Shown here: positions 37,412 through 46,330 of the stretch, one piece after another | Numbering within the stretch: the stretch's first letter is position 1 | Layout: the number at the start of each line of letters is the position of its first letter | DNA from: Streptomyces sp. NBC_00083 | Lineage (GTDB): Bacteria > Actinomycetota > Actinomycetes > Streptomycetales > Streptomycetaceae | NCBI RefSeq assembly: GCF_026343295.1 | Contig: NZ_JAPELY010000002.1 | Span: 1,674,001 to 1,738,000, forward strand | Length of the DNA stretch: 64,000 nucleotides | Direction of reading: 5' to 3' | The notes under the pieces: generated by a model | The model's database searches: none | What the model was told of the DNA's origin: nothing | What the model saw: the letters and a program-made list of their open reading frames with translations, nothing else | Translations under genes and position numbers: made by a program

Positions 37412-38527
37412 GTGAACACGAACATGCGTCGTGCCGCTGTAGCCGTTGCCGCCACCGCGATGGCCGTCACACTCGCCGCCTGTGGCAGCGCCAAGGAGTC
37501 GGGCGGCGGCACCAAGTCGTCCGACAGCGCCAAGAAGGGCGACGACCTGAAGATCGGTCTGCTGCTCCCCGAGAACCAGACCGCGCGCTACGAGAAGTTC
37601 GACAAGCCGCTGATCGAGGCCAAGGTCAAGGAACTGACCAACGGCAAGGGCCAGATCGTCTACGCGAACGCCAAGCAGGACGCGACGACCCAGAACCAGC
37701 AGGCCGACACGATGATCACCAACAAGGTGGACGCGCTCATCGTGGACTCGGTCGACTCGGCCGCCATCGCGACCTCGGTCAAGAAGGCCAAGGACGCCGG
37801 CATCCCGGTCGTCGCCTTCGACCGCCTCGCCCAGGGGCCGATCGACTCCTACGTGTCCTTCGACAACGAGGAAGTCGGCCACGTGCAGGGCAAGGCCCTC
37901 CTGGAGGCCCTGGGCGACAAGGCCAAGTCCGGCGACATCGTCATGATGAACGGCGCCGTCACCGACCCGAACGCCGCGCTCTTCAAGAAGGGCGCCCACG
38001 CCGAGCTCGACGGCAAGGTGAACATCGGGAAGGAGTACGACACCAAGGAGTGGAAGCCCGAGAACGCCAACGCCAACATGGAGGGCGCGCTCTCCGCCCT
38101 GGGCAAGGACAAGGTCATCGGCGTTTACTCCGCCAACGACGGCATGGCGGGCGGCATCATCACCGCCCTCAAGGCCGCCGGCCTCTCCAAGCTCCCCCCG
38201 GTCACCGGCCAGGACGCCGAGCTCGCGGGTGTGCAGCGGATCCTCTCGGGTGAGCAGTACATGAGCGTCTACAAGTCCTACCCGCAGGAGGACGCGATCG
38301 CCGCCGAGATGGCGGTCAAGCTCGCCAAGGGCCAGGACCTCGGCTCGCTCGCCCCGAAGAAGCTCGACTCGCCGACCACCAAGGGCGTCCCGTCGAACAT
38401 CGTCCCGGTCGTCTCGCTGACCAAGGCGAACATCAACGACACGGTCATCAAGGACAAGATCTACACGGTCGCCGAGATCTGCACGGCCTCGTACAAGGCC
38501 GCCTGCGACACGGCCGGCGTCAAGTAG
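37412..38527 (+). CDS. xylF: Xylose-type ABC transporter sugar-binding lipoprotein XylF
   Basis: 371-residue periplasmic-binding-protein-like lipoprotein. N-terminus MNTNMRRAAVAVAATAMAVTLAACGS, with lipobox LAAC. The mature part is a type-I (RbsB/XylF) fold with GLLLPENQTARYEKFD, MITNKVDALIVDSVDS and VYSANDGMAGGIITAL. GTG start at 37412 with GGGAGG upstream. In S. coelicolor SCO6009-6011 is the xylose importer next to rok7B7. A hairpin between xylF and xylG may keep the binding protein more abundant than the other subunits. Confidence 0.87.
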   Translation: MNTNMRRAAVAVAATAMAVTLAACGSAKESGGGTKSSDSAKKGDDLKIGLLLPENQTARYEKFDKPLIEAKVKELTNGKGQIVYANAKQDATTQNQQADTMITNKVDALIVDSVDSAAIATSVKKAKDAGIPVVAFDRLAQGPIDSYVSFDNEEVGHVQGKALLEALGDKAKSGDIVMMNGAVTDPNAALFKKGAHAELDGKVNIGKEYDTKEWKPENANANMEGALSALGKDKVIGVYSANDGMAGGIITALKAAGLSKLPPVTGQDAELAGVQRILSGEQYMSVYKSYPQEDAIAAEMAVKLAKGQDLGSLAPKKLDSPTTKGVPSNIVPVVSLTKANINDTVIKDKIYTVAEICTASYKAACDTAGVK

Positions 38528-38589
38528 TTCCCCGCGCCGTGCCGCGCCGAGTCCCCTGATTTCCCGGGGGCCTGAGCGCACCACACACC

Positions 38590-38640
38590 CTCCGGCGCCC
38601 CACGGCCGCCTTCCACCCCGCTGCGGCGGGGGCGCCGGAG
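38590..38640 (+). terminator. Stem-loop between xylF and xylG (attenuator or partial terminator)
   Basis: Perfect 12-bp arms CTCCGGCGCCCC (38590-38601) and GGGGCGCCGGAG (38629-38640), followed by AAAACG and a TTTTT tract. It lies in a 217-bp gap in an otherwise tight operon. Confidence 0.65.
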
Positions 38641-38744
38641 AAAACGTTCCTCCCATTTTTCTGTTCTCTTCTGCTCGACCTCCGCGCCCCATCCCCTCCG
38701 GGCGCGGCATCCCCGCCGGTCAGGCGGCGAAGGAGATGGTTCAC

Positions 38745-39524
38745 GTGTCCGCTACGCCCGTGTTGGCGTTGCGCGGGGTCTCCAAGCGGTTCGGTGCCGT
38801 TCAGGCGCTCACCGACGTAGAGCTTGAGGTCCACGCCGGTGAAGTGCTCGCCCTGGTGGGCGACAACGGCGCCGGAAAGTCCACGCTGGTCAAGACGATC
38901 GCCGGCGTGCACCCCATCGATGACGGAGTCATCGAGTGGGAAGGCAAGGCCGTCCAGATCGGTAAGCCGAACGACGCCCAGAACCTGGGCATCGCGACCG
39001 TCTACCAAGACCTCGCGCTGTGCGACAACATCGACGTCGTCGGCAACCTCTACCTCGGACGCGAGCTGAAGAAGCGCGGTGTCCTCGACGAGGTCGAGAT
39101 GGAGCGCCGCTCGCGCGAGCTGCTCACCACGCTGTCGATCCGGATCCCGAGCGTGCGCATCCCGATCGCCTCGCTCTCCGGCGGCCAGCGCCAGACCGTG
39201 GCCATCGCCCGCTCGATGCTCGGCGAGCCCAAGCTCGTGATCCTCGACGAGCCGACCGCGGCGCTCGGCGTCGAGCAGACCGCGCAGGTCCTCGACCTGG
39301 TGGAGCGGCTGCGCGAGCGCGGCCACGCGGTCGTCCTCATCAGCCACAACATGGCCGATGTGAAGGCCGTGGCCGACAAGGTCGCGGTGCTCCGGCTCGG
39401 CCGGAACAACGGTGTCTTCGACGTGAAGACCACCTCGCAGGAAGAGATCATCTCCGCCATCACCGGGGCCACGGACAACGCCGTGACCCGCCGTGCGGCG
39501 CGCAACGCGGAGGTTCAGAAGTGA
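38745..39524 (+). CDS. xylG: Xylose-type ABC transporter ATPase XylG
   Basis: 259-residue single-domain ATPase, about half the length of E. coli XylG, which has two domains; single-domain forms are known in actinobacteria. Walker A GDNGAGKST, signature LSGGQRQ, Walker B LVILDEPTAALG and H-loop LISHNMADV are all intact. Start GTG 38745 (MSATPVLALRG) is chosen because AAGGAG lies nine bases upstream; ATG 38736 would be only one base from it. The stop overlaps the xylH start (GTGA). Confidence 0.87.
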   Translation: MSATPVLALRGVSKRFGAVQALTDVELEVHAGEVLALVGDNGAGKSTLVKTIAGVHPIDDGVIEWEGKAVQIGKPNDAQNLGIATVYQDLALCDNIDVVGNLYLGRELKKRGVLDEVEMERRSRELLTTLSIRIPSVRIPIASLSGGQRQTVAIARSMLGEPKLVILDEPTAALGVEQTAQVLDLVERLRERGHAVVLISHNMADVKAVADKVAVLRLGRNNGVFDVKTTSQEEIISAITGATDNAVTRRAARNAEVQK

Positions 39525-40825
39525 GCACCGACAAGACCTCCCCGACCGACCTCGGCAAGGCGGCCGCCGCCCCGGTCGACGCGCCGCCGGCCGCGGGCGC
39601 CGCCACCACCGCGGTCGACCCCCGCCTCCTCGTGCGCGAGCAGGGCTTCGGCGGCTACCTCGGCGAGCTGAAGCGCAAGGTGCGCGCCGGTGAGCTGGGC
39701 GCGCTGCCCGTGATCGTCGGCCTGATCATCATCTGCATCGTCTTCCAGAGCCTGAACTCGAACTTCCTCACCGCAGGCAACCTCTCCGACATCTCCGTCG
39801 CCATGGTCGGCACGGGCATGATCGCGGTCGGCATCGTCTTCGTGCTGCTGCTCGGCGAGATCGACCTGTCGGTCGGCTCGGTCAGCGGCGTGGCGGGCGC
39901 GTCCTTCGCGGTGCTGAGCATCCTGCACGGCGTTCCCGAGTGGCTGGCGCTGATCCTGGCCATCCTCACGGGCGCGGTCGCCGGAGCCATCCACGGCTTC
40001 ATCTTCGCGCGCATCGGCGTCCCCGCCTTCGCCGTCACGCTGGCCGGTCTGCTGTTCTGGAACGGCTTCATGCTGAAGATCCTGGGCGACAACGGCACGA
40101 TCAACACCAACGGCTCGGGCATCTTCTACAACCTGTCGAACTACTTCTTCAGCGATGTCGCGGTGGCGTACGGCGCCGCCGTGGTGGCCGTCGCCGTGTA
40201 CTTCCTGTCCGCGTTCTTCGACAGCCGTCGCCGCGAGGCCGCGGGCGTCCCCTCGCGGCCGCTCAGCGAGATCGTGCTGCGCACCGCGCTGCTCGCCGTG
40301 GTGGGGTTCGCGGTGGCGTACATGTTCAACCAGAACAAGGGCCTGCCGCTCGCCGTGGTGATCTTCCTCGCGGTGCTGATCCTCACGGACTTCGTGCTCC
40401 GCCGCACGTCCTACGGCCGCATGATCTTCGCGCTCGGCGGCAGCGTCGAGGCCTCGCGCCGGGCCGGCATCAACATCGTGCTCGTCCGCACCTCGGTCTA
40501 CGCGATCTCCGGCACCTTCGCGGCCGTCGGCGGCCTCTTCCTCGCCTCCAAGATCAGTGCGGCCAACCAGGGCGCCGGCAGCGGCGACCTCCTGATGAAC
40601 GCCATCGCGGCGGCCGTCATCGGCGGCACCAGCCTCTTCGGCGGCCGCGGCCGCACCTGGAACGCGCTCCTCGGCGTCCTGGTGATCACCTCGATCCAGT
40701 ACGGCCTCGCCCTCGAAGGCGTCGCCGCCGCGATCCAGCAGATGATCACCGGTGGCGTGCTCTTGATCACCGTCATCATCGACGCCGTCACCCGGAAGAC
40801 CCAGAAGTCCGCGGGCCGCGCCTGA
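39521..40825 (+). CDS. xylH: Xylose-type ABC transporter permease XylH
   Basis: 434-residue permease of the RbsC/XylH type. A long cytosolic N-terminus (about 60 residues) precedes about ten membrane segments. Family motifs: GIVFVLLLGEIDLSVGSVSG, RIGVPAFAVTLAGLLFWNG and AVIGGTSLFGGRGRTWNALLG. GTG at 39521 overlaps the xylG stop by 4 nt. Forms the xylose channel with XylG as ATPase. Confidence 0.88.
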   Translation: MSTDKTSPTDLGKAAAAPVDAPPAAGAATTAVDPRLLVREQGFGGYLGELKRKVRAGELGALPVIVGLIIICIVFQSLNSNFLTAGNLSDISVAMVGTGMIAVGIVFVLLLGEIDLSVGSVSGVAGASFAVLSILHGVPEWLALILAILTGAVAGAIHGFIFARIGVPAFAVTLAGLLFWNGFMLKILGDNGTINTNGSGIFYNLSNYFFSDVAVAYGAAVVAVAVYFLSAFFDSRRREAAGVPSRPLSEIVLRTALLAVVGFAVAYMFNQNKGLPLAVVIFLAVLILTDFVLRRTSYGRMIFALGGSVEASRRAGINIVLVRTSVYAISGTFAAVGGLFLASKISAANQGAGSGDLLMNAIAAAVIGGTSLFGGRGRTWNALLGVLVITSIQYGLALEGVAAAIQQMITGGVLLITVIIDAVTRKTQKSAGRA

Positions 40826-40839
40826 CCTGCCCCGCTCCC

Positions 40840-40874
40840 GCCGTGCCCGGTGCCCCTGTGGCGCCGGGCACGGC
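40840..40874 (+). terminator. Hairpin terminator after xylH
   Basis: Arms GCCGTGCCCGGTGCC and GGCGCCGGGCACGGC with one mismatch and a 5-base loop, between xylH and dxs. Confidence 0.8.
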
Positions 40875-41001
40875 TGTGTCGCGGGTGCACATCACCCATA
40901 CGAGTGACACAGAACGCACCGCCCCGCGACCGTGGCCGCGGGCGGAACATTAGACTCATCGGATCGGCATGCTCGACCAGCACGGATGCAAGGAGGCACG
41001 G

Positions 41002-42927
41002 GTGCCGCTGCTTACCCGAATCAGGGGACCGCGCGATCTTGACCGGCTCAGCCCGGAGCAGCTCGACCAGCTGGCGGCAGAGATCCGGACCTTCCTGGTG
41101 GACGCGGTCTCCAAGACCGGTGGACACCTCGGTCCGAACCTCGGTGTGGTGGAACTGACCATCGCACTGCACCGCGTCTTCGAATCGCCCCGGGACCGGG
41201 TCCTGTGGGACACCGGCCACCAGAGCTACGTCCACAAGCTTCTGACGGGACGGCAGGACTTCTCCCGGCTGAAGATGAAGGGCGGTCTCTCCGGCTACCC
41301 GGCGCGCGCCGAGTCGGAGCACGACGTCATCGAGAACAGCCACGCCTCCACCGTCCTCGGCTGGGCCGACGGCCTCGCCAAGGCGAACGAGGTCCTGAAG
41401 AAGGACGACCACGTCGTGGCCGTCATCGGCGACGGCGCGCTGACCGGCGGCATGGCCTGGGAGGCGCTGAACAACATCGCCGCCGCCAAGGACCGCCCCC
41501 TGGTGATCGTGGTCAACGACAACGAGCGCTCGTACGCGCCGACCATCGGCGGCCTCGCCAACCACCTCGCGACCCTGCGCACCACCGACGGCTACGAGCG
41601 CTTCCTCGCCAAGGGCAAGGACCTCCTGGAGCGCACCCCGGTCGTCGGCAAGCCGCTCTACGAGACGCTGCACGGCGCCAAGAAGGGCCTCAAGGACTTC
41701 ATCGCCCCGCAGGGCATGTTCGAGGACCTGGGGCTGAAGTACGTCGGCCCGATCGACGGCCACGACATCGAGGCCCTGGAGTCGGCGCTCCAGCGCGCCA
41801 AGCGCTTCGGCGGCCCGGTCATCGTGCACTGCCTCACCGAGAAGGGCCGCGGCTACCAGCCGGCGCTCGCCGACGAGGCCGACCGCTTCCACGCCGTCGG
41901 CAAGATCCACCCGGACACCGGCCTCCCCGTCTCGACCTCCGGCCTCGACTGGACCTCCGTGTTCGGCGAGGAGATGGTCAAGCTCGGCAAGGAGCGCGAG
42001 GACATCGTCGCGATCACCGCGGCCATGCTCCAGCCCGTCGGCCTCGACAAGTTCGCCAAGGCCTTCCCCGAGCGGGTCTACGACGTGGGCATCGCCGAGC
42101 AGCACGCGGCGGTCTCCGCGGCGGGCCTGGCCACCGGCGGTCTGCACCCCGTCTTCGCGGTGTACGCGACCTTCCTCAACCGCGCCTTCGACCAGGTCCT
42201 CATGGACGTGGCGCTGCACAAGTGCGGCGTGACGTTCGTGCTCGATCGGGCCGGTGTCACCGGCACCGACGGCGCCTCGCACAACGGCATGTGGGACATG
42301 TCGCTCCTCCAGGTCGTGCCCGGCCTCAGGATCGCCGCCCCGCGCGACGCCGACCAGGTCCGCGCCCAGCTGCGCGAGGCCGTCCAGGTGGAGGACGCGC
42401 CGACCGTGGTGCGCTTCTCCAAGGGCGCGGTCGGCCCCGCCGTCCAGGCCGTCGGCCGGGTCGGCGGCATGGACGTGCTGCGCGAGCCCTCGACGGCCGC
42501 CGTCCGCCCCGATGTGCTCCTGGTCTCCGTCGGCGCGCTCGCGCCGATGTGCCTGGAGATCGCCGATCTGCTCGACGCGCAGGGCATCTCGACGACCGTG
42601 GTCGACCCGCGCTGGGTCAAGCCGGTCGACGAGGCGATGGCGCCGCTCGCCGAGAAGCACCGCGTCGTGGTCACCGTCGAGGACAACAGCCGGGTGGGCG
42701 GCGTCGGTTCGGCCATCAGCCAGGCGCTGCGCGACGCGGGCGTCGACGTGCCGCTGCGCGACTTCGGCATTCCGCCGCGCTTCCTCGACCACGCCTCGCG
42801 CAGCGAGGTCATGACGGAGATCGGCCTGACCGCTCCGGACATCGCCCGTCAGGTCACCGGTCTGGTGTCCAAGCTGGACGGACGGTACGAGGAGAGCCGC
42901 GCGGCGGTGGAGCCCGCCCGCGACTGA
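41002..42927 (+). CDS. dxs: 1-deoxy-D-xylulose-5-phosphate synthase (Dxs)
   Basis: 641 residues, normal length. Condenses pyruvate and glyceraldehyde 3-phosphate, the first step of the MEP isoprenoid route, with thiamine diphosphate and Mg. Seen: WDTGHQSYVHK, the cofactor motif GDGALTGGMAWEALNN, and the transketolase domains with DVGIAEQHAAVSAAGLA and DRAGVTGTDGASHNGMWD. GTG 41002 (MPLLTRIRGPRDLDRL) is preferred because AAGGAGG lies five bases upstream; an upstream ATG at 40969 has no such site. Downstream of xylFGH as in S. coelicolor. Confidence 0.97.
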   Translation: MPLLTRIRGPRDLDRLSPEQLDQLAAEIRTFLVDAVSKTGGHLGPNLGVVELTIALHRVFESPRDRVLWDTGHQSYVHKLLTGRQDFSRLKMKGGLSGYPARAESEHDVIENSHASTVLGWADGLAKANEVLKKDDHVVAVIGDGALTGGMAWEALNNIAAAKDRPLVIVVNDNERSYAPTIGGLANHLATLRTTDGYERFLAKGKDLLERTPVVGKPLYETLHGAKKGLKDFIAPQGMFEDLGLKYVGPIDGHDIEALESALQRAKRFGGPVIVHCLTEKGRGYQPALADEADRFHAVGKIHPDTGLPVSTSGLDWTSVFGEEMVKLGKEREDIVAITAAMLQPVGLDKFAKAFPERVYDVGIAEQHAAVSAAGLATGGLHPVFAVYATFLNRAFDQVLMDVALHKCGVTFVLDRAGVTGTDGASHNGMWDMSLLQVVPGLRIAAPRDADQVRAQLREAVQVEDAPTVVRFSKGAVGPAVQAVGRVGGMDVLREPSTAAVRPDVLLVSVGALAPMCLEIADLLDAQGISTTVVDPRWVKPVDEAMAPLAEKHRVVVTVEDNSRVGGVGSAISQALRDAGVDVPLRDFGIPPRFLDHASRSEVMTEIGLTAPDIARQVTGLVSKLDGRYEESRAAVEPARD

Positions 42928-42944
42928 TCACGCGTTCGCCGGTC

Positions 42945-42991
42945 AATGGGCCGGACCGATGTGCCTGTACGGGTGATCGGTCCGGCCCATT
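42945..42991 (+). terminator. Strong hairpin terminator after dxs
   Basis: Perfect 16-bp arms AATGGGCCGGACCGAT and ATCGGTCCGGCCCATT with a 15-base loop. Confidence 0.9.
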
Positions 42992-43076
42992 CGTGTGAAA
43001 AACGCGCTCAGCCCGGTACCCGTACCGCCACTCCTCCCGATCATGGCGAGGACGATGAGCTAGCGGAGGTGCACGG

Positions 43077-44570
43077 GTGGCCAGAAACGGTCTGTTCAGG
43101 ACCAAATCGATCGAGCAGTCAATCCAGGACACAGAGGAGCCAGAACACGCGCTCAAGAAGTCCCTGTCCGCCCTCGACCTCACGGTCTTCGGGGTCGGAG
43201 TCATCATCGGCACCGGCATCTTCGTCCTCACGGGCAAGGTCGCCAAGGAGAACGCGGGCCCCGGGGTCTCCATCGCGTTCGTCGTCGCGGGCGTCGTCTG
43301 CGCGCTCGCCGCGCTCTGCTACGCCGAGTTCGCCTCGACGGTGCCGGTGGCGGGATCGGCGTACACCTTCTCCTACGCCTCCCTCGGTGAGCTGCCCGCC
43401 TGGATCATCGGCTGGGACCTGGTGCTCGAATTCGCGCTCGGCACGGCGGTGGTGGCGGTCGGCTGGTCGGGCTACGTCCGCTCCCTGCTCGACAACGCGG
43501 GCTGGCACCTGCCCGAGGCGCTCAGCGGCCGCGACGGCGCCCACGGCTTCGGCTTCGACATCCTGGCCGCCGCCCTCGTCCTCGTCCTGACCGGCGTCCT
43601 CGTGCTCGGCATGAAGCTGTCGGCCCGGGTCACCTCGGTCGTCGTCGCCATCAAGGTGACCGTCGTCCTGATCGTGATCATCGCGGGCGCGTTCTTCATC
43701 ACGTCCTCCAACTACTCGCCGTTCATCCCCGAGGCGCAGCCGCAGACCGCCGGCAGCGACCTCAAGGCCCCGCTCATCCAGCTGATGTCGGGCTACGCGC
43801 CCACCAACTTCGGCGTGATGGGCATCTTCACCGCCGCCTCCGTCGTCTTCTTCGCCTTCATCGGCTTCGACATCGTGGCGACCGCCGCCGAGGAGACCAA
43901 GAACCCGCAACGGGACATCCCCCGCGGCATCCTCGGCTCCCTCTTCATCTGCACGATCCTGTACGTGGCCGTCTCCGTCGTGGTCACCGGCATGCAGAAG
44001 TACACCCAGCTCTCCGTGGACGCGCCGCTCGCCGACGCCTTCAAAGCCACCGGGCATCCGTTCTTCTCGGGCGTCATCAGCTTCGGCGCCGCCGTCGGCC
44101 TCACCACGGTCTGCATGATCCTGCTGCTCGGGCAGACCCGGGTGTTCTTCGCGATGAGCCGGGACGGGCTGCTGCCCATCTTCTTCTCCCGCGTGCACCC
44201 GCGCTTCCGCACCCCGCACCGCCCGACCATCCTGCTCGGCGTCATCATCGCGATCGTGGCCGGCTTCACCAGCCTCAGCGAACTCGCCGACCTGGTGAAC
44301 ATCGGGACCCTGTTCGCGTTCGTCGTCGTCGCCGTGGGCGTGGTCATCCTGCGCCACACCCGCCCCGACCTGCCGCGCGCCTTCCGCACCCCGCTGGTGC
44401 CCTGGGTCCCCGCGGCCGCGGTCGCCGCGTCGCTGTGGCTGATGATCAACCTGCCCGCCGAGACCTGGCTCAGGTTCGGCATCTGGATGGTGATCGGCGT
44501 GGTCTTCTACTTCCTGTACGGCCGCAGGCACAGCCGTCTCGAAGCCCCCGCCCGCCGCGACTCCGTGTAA
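43077..44570 (+). CDS. APC-superfamily amino-acid permease (CAT/YfnA type)
   Basis: 497 residues with about 12 membrane helices. After a charged N-terminus (SIEQSIQDTEEPEHALKKSL), TM1 carries FGVGVIIGTGIFVLTG, the substrate-binding GxGIF motif of the family. FAFIGFDIVATAAEETKNPQRDIP is the APC signature. It imports amino acids, likely cationic or neutral, by proton symport; the substrate is not certain. GTG start with GGAGG upstream. Single gene between two hairpins. Confidence 0.9.
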   Translation: MARNGLFRTKSIEQSIQDTEEPEHALKKSLSALDLTVFGVGVIIGTGIFVLTGKVAKENAGPGVSIAFVVAGVVCALAALCYAEFASTVPVAGSAYTFSYASLGELPAWIIGWDLVLEFALGTAVVAVGWSGYVRSLLDNAGWHLPEALSGRDGAHGFGFDILAAALVLVLTGVLVLGMKLSARVTSVVVAIKVTVVLIVIIAGAFFITSSNYSPFIPEAQPQTAGSDLKAPLIQLMSGYAPTNFGVMGIFTAASVVFFAFIGFDIVATAAEETKNPQRDIPRGILGSLFICTILYVAVSVVVTGMQKYTQLSVDAPLADAFKATGHPFFSGVISFGAAVGLTTVCMILLLGQTRVFFAMSRDGLLPIFFSRVHPRFRTPHRPTILLGVIIAIVAGFTSLSELADLVNIGTLFAFVVVAVGVVILRHTRPDLPRAFRTPLVPWVPAAAVAASLWLMINLPAETWLRFGIWMVIGVVFYFLYGRRHSRLEAPARRDSV

Positions 44571-44590
44571 TCGCGGCCGATTCCCCGCGC

Positions 44591-44624
44591 CCCCGTATGT
44601 CCCTGCCCATCGGGGCATACGGGG
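44591..44624 (+). terminator. Hairpin terminator after the permease gene
   Basis: CCCCGTATG and CATACGGGG perfect arms with further pairing inside, 20 bp after the stop and just before the next start. Confidence 0.7.
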
Positions 44625-44642
44625 CCGCATAGGGTGGCCCGC

Positions 44643-46139
44643 ATGCTCGCCGAGCCGCCGCCCTCGCTACGATCCGTCACCACGAGCGTCCTCCCGAGAC
44701 AGCGCCGCCGCCCCGCGGACCCGCCCGCGACGCCCGAAGACCGCTACTGGCGGCGGCTGCTCCCGGTCCTCGCCGCCCTCGCGCTGCTCACCCGGATCCC
44801 CTCCTTCCGGCACCCGCTGTGGAACCCCGACGAGGGCTATCTCGCCGTCCAGGCACGGCTGTTGGCGAGCGGCGGCACCCTGTACCAAACGGTCGTCGAC
44901 CGCAAGCCGCCGCTGCTGCCCTGGCTCTACGAAGCCGTCTTCGCCCTGTGCGGCGACGCCTCGCTCACCCCGCTGCGCCTCGCCGCCGCCGGCGCCCAAC
45001 TGCTCACCGCGCTCGCGCTCGCCGCCACCGCGCGCCGCCGCTGGGGCGACCGCGCGGGCCGCACCGCCGGCGTCCTGTACCTCCTGGTCTCCGTGGGCCT
45101 CAACCCCGAGGACGCGCAGGCCGCCACCTTCGAAGTGTTCATGCTGCCCTTCACCGCGGCGGCCCTGCTCTGCGCCGACCGCGGCCACTGGACCCGGGCC
45201 GGGCTCGCGATCGCCGGGGCCTGCCTCACCAAACAGACCGGCGGCGCCGCCCTCGTCCCCGTCCTGTGGCTCCTGTGGCACCACCCCGGACCCCGCCGAA
45301 CCCCCCTGCTGCGCACGCTGGTCGGCATCGCCCTGCCCATCGTGGCCGCGGCCTGGCTCACCGGGCCGTCCCGCTTCCTGTTCTGGACGGTGACGGGCTC
45401 GTCGGCGTACGCCTCCTTCACCGGGTCCGAACTCCACGTCCTGACCCGGGGGTTGACCAACACCGCCCTGCTCGCCGCGGGCTGCGCCGGTCTGCTGCCG
45501 CCCGTCGTGCGGGTCCTGCGGATCGCACGGACCGGCGCGGCCGACCTGTGGCTGTGGCTGGCCGCGTCGGCGGGAGCGGTCCTGCTCGGCTTCCACTTCT
45601 TCGGCCACTACTACCTCCAGCTCATCCCGCCCCTGGTCCTGCTCGCCACCGGCGCGCTCCACATCCTGCCGACGTACCGGCTCACCAGCGCGCTGTCCGT
45701 GTCCACCTGCGCCTGCGCCCTGTTCGTCGCGTGGGGACTGCTCGCGCCGCGCCCCGACCTCGCCCACACCGAGCGCCTCGCCGCCGCCGTGGAGGCCCGC
45801 ACCGGGCCGGCCGAACGGGTCCTGGTCTGGGGGATACACCCGGAGACGTACTGGCTGGCGGGCCGCACACCCGCGAGCCGCTTCCTGACCGCGGGGCTGC
45901 TCACCAACTACAGCGGCGGCCGTGACGGGCCCCAGGTGGGGGAGAAGTACGGCGTCGACGGCGCCTGGCGGGACTTCCGCGCCGAGCTCGCCGACCGGCC
46001 GCCCGTACTCGTCGTGGACGACTCCCGCGGCAAGCCCTTCGCCCCCGACCGGCTCCCCACCCTGCGCCGCTTCCTCGCCTCCCGGTACGACCGGAGCGGC
46101 GTGGTGGACGGGGCCGTGTTCTACGTGCGCGCCCGATGA
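44643..46139 (+). CDS. GT-C fold membrane glycosyltransferase-like protein
   Basis: About 498 residues. A short cytosolic N-terminus is followed by TM1 (LLPVLAALALLTRI) and the loop PSFRHPLWNPDEGYLAVQARLL, whose Asp-Glu pair is the usual catalytic signature of GT-C (GT39/ArnT-like) enzymes using polyprenyl-phosphate sugars. About ten further helices follow, then a soluble C-terminal domain (HTERLAAAVEARTGPAERVLVWG...). The acceptor and sugar are unknown. ATG 44643 chosen (AGGGTGG upstream); GTG 44634 is possible. Confidence 0.72.
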   Translation: MLAEPPPSLRSVTTSVLPRQRRRPADPPATPEDRYWRRLLPVLAALALLTRIPSFRHPLWNPDEGYLAVQARLLASGGTLYQTVVDRKPPLLPWLYEAVFALCGDASLTPLRLAAAGAQLLTALALAATARRRWGDRAGRTAGVLYLLVSVGLNPEDAQAATFEVFMLPFTAAALLCADRGHWTRAGLAIAGACLTKQTGGAALVPVLWLLWHHPGPRRTPLLRTLVGIALPIVAAAWLTGPSRFLFWTVTGSSAYASFTGSELHVLTRGLTNTALLAAGCAGLLPPVVRVLRIARTGAADLWLWLAASAGAVLLGFHFFGHYYLQLIPPLVLLATGALHILPTYRLTSALSVSTCACALFVAWGLLAPRPDLAHTERLAAAVEARTGPAERVLVWGIHPETYWLAGRTPASRFLTAGLLTNYSGGRDGPQVGEKYGVDGAWRDFRAELADRPPVLVVDDSRGKPFAPDRLPTLRRFLASRYDRSGVVDGAVFYVRAR

Positions 46140-46330
46140 CCTCACCCGACCGGGCGTACCTCGTCCGGGCGGCTCGGGCGCCCCGCCCCAGGTGGCGAAA
46201 AGCCGCACGTCGGGACGGAAATACCAGGGGAAAACGGGGGTCGTGAGCAGTGTTATGGTCGCAGAAAGTCGCTTGTTTGCTGGACCCGGCCGCCTCGCGC
46301 GGAACCGGTGGGGAAAGGTGGTCGCGGACC

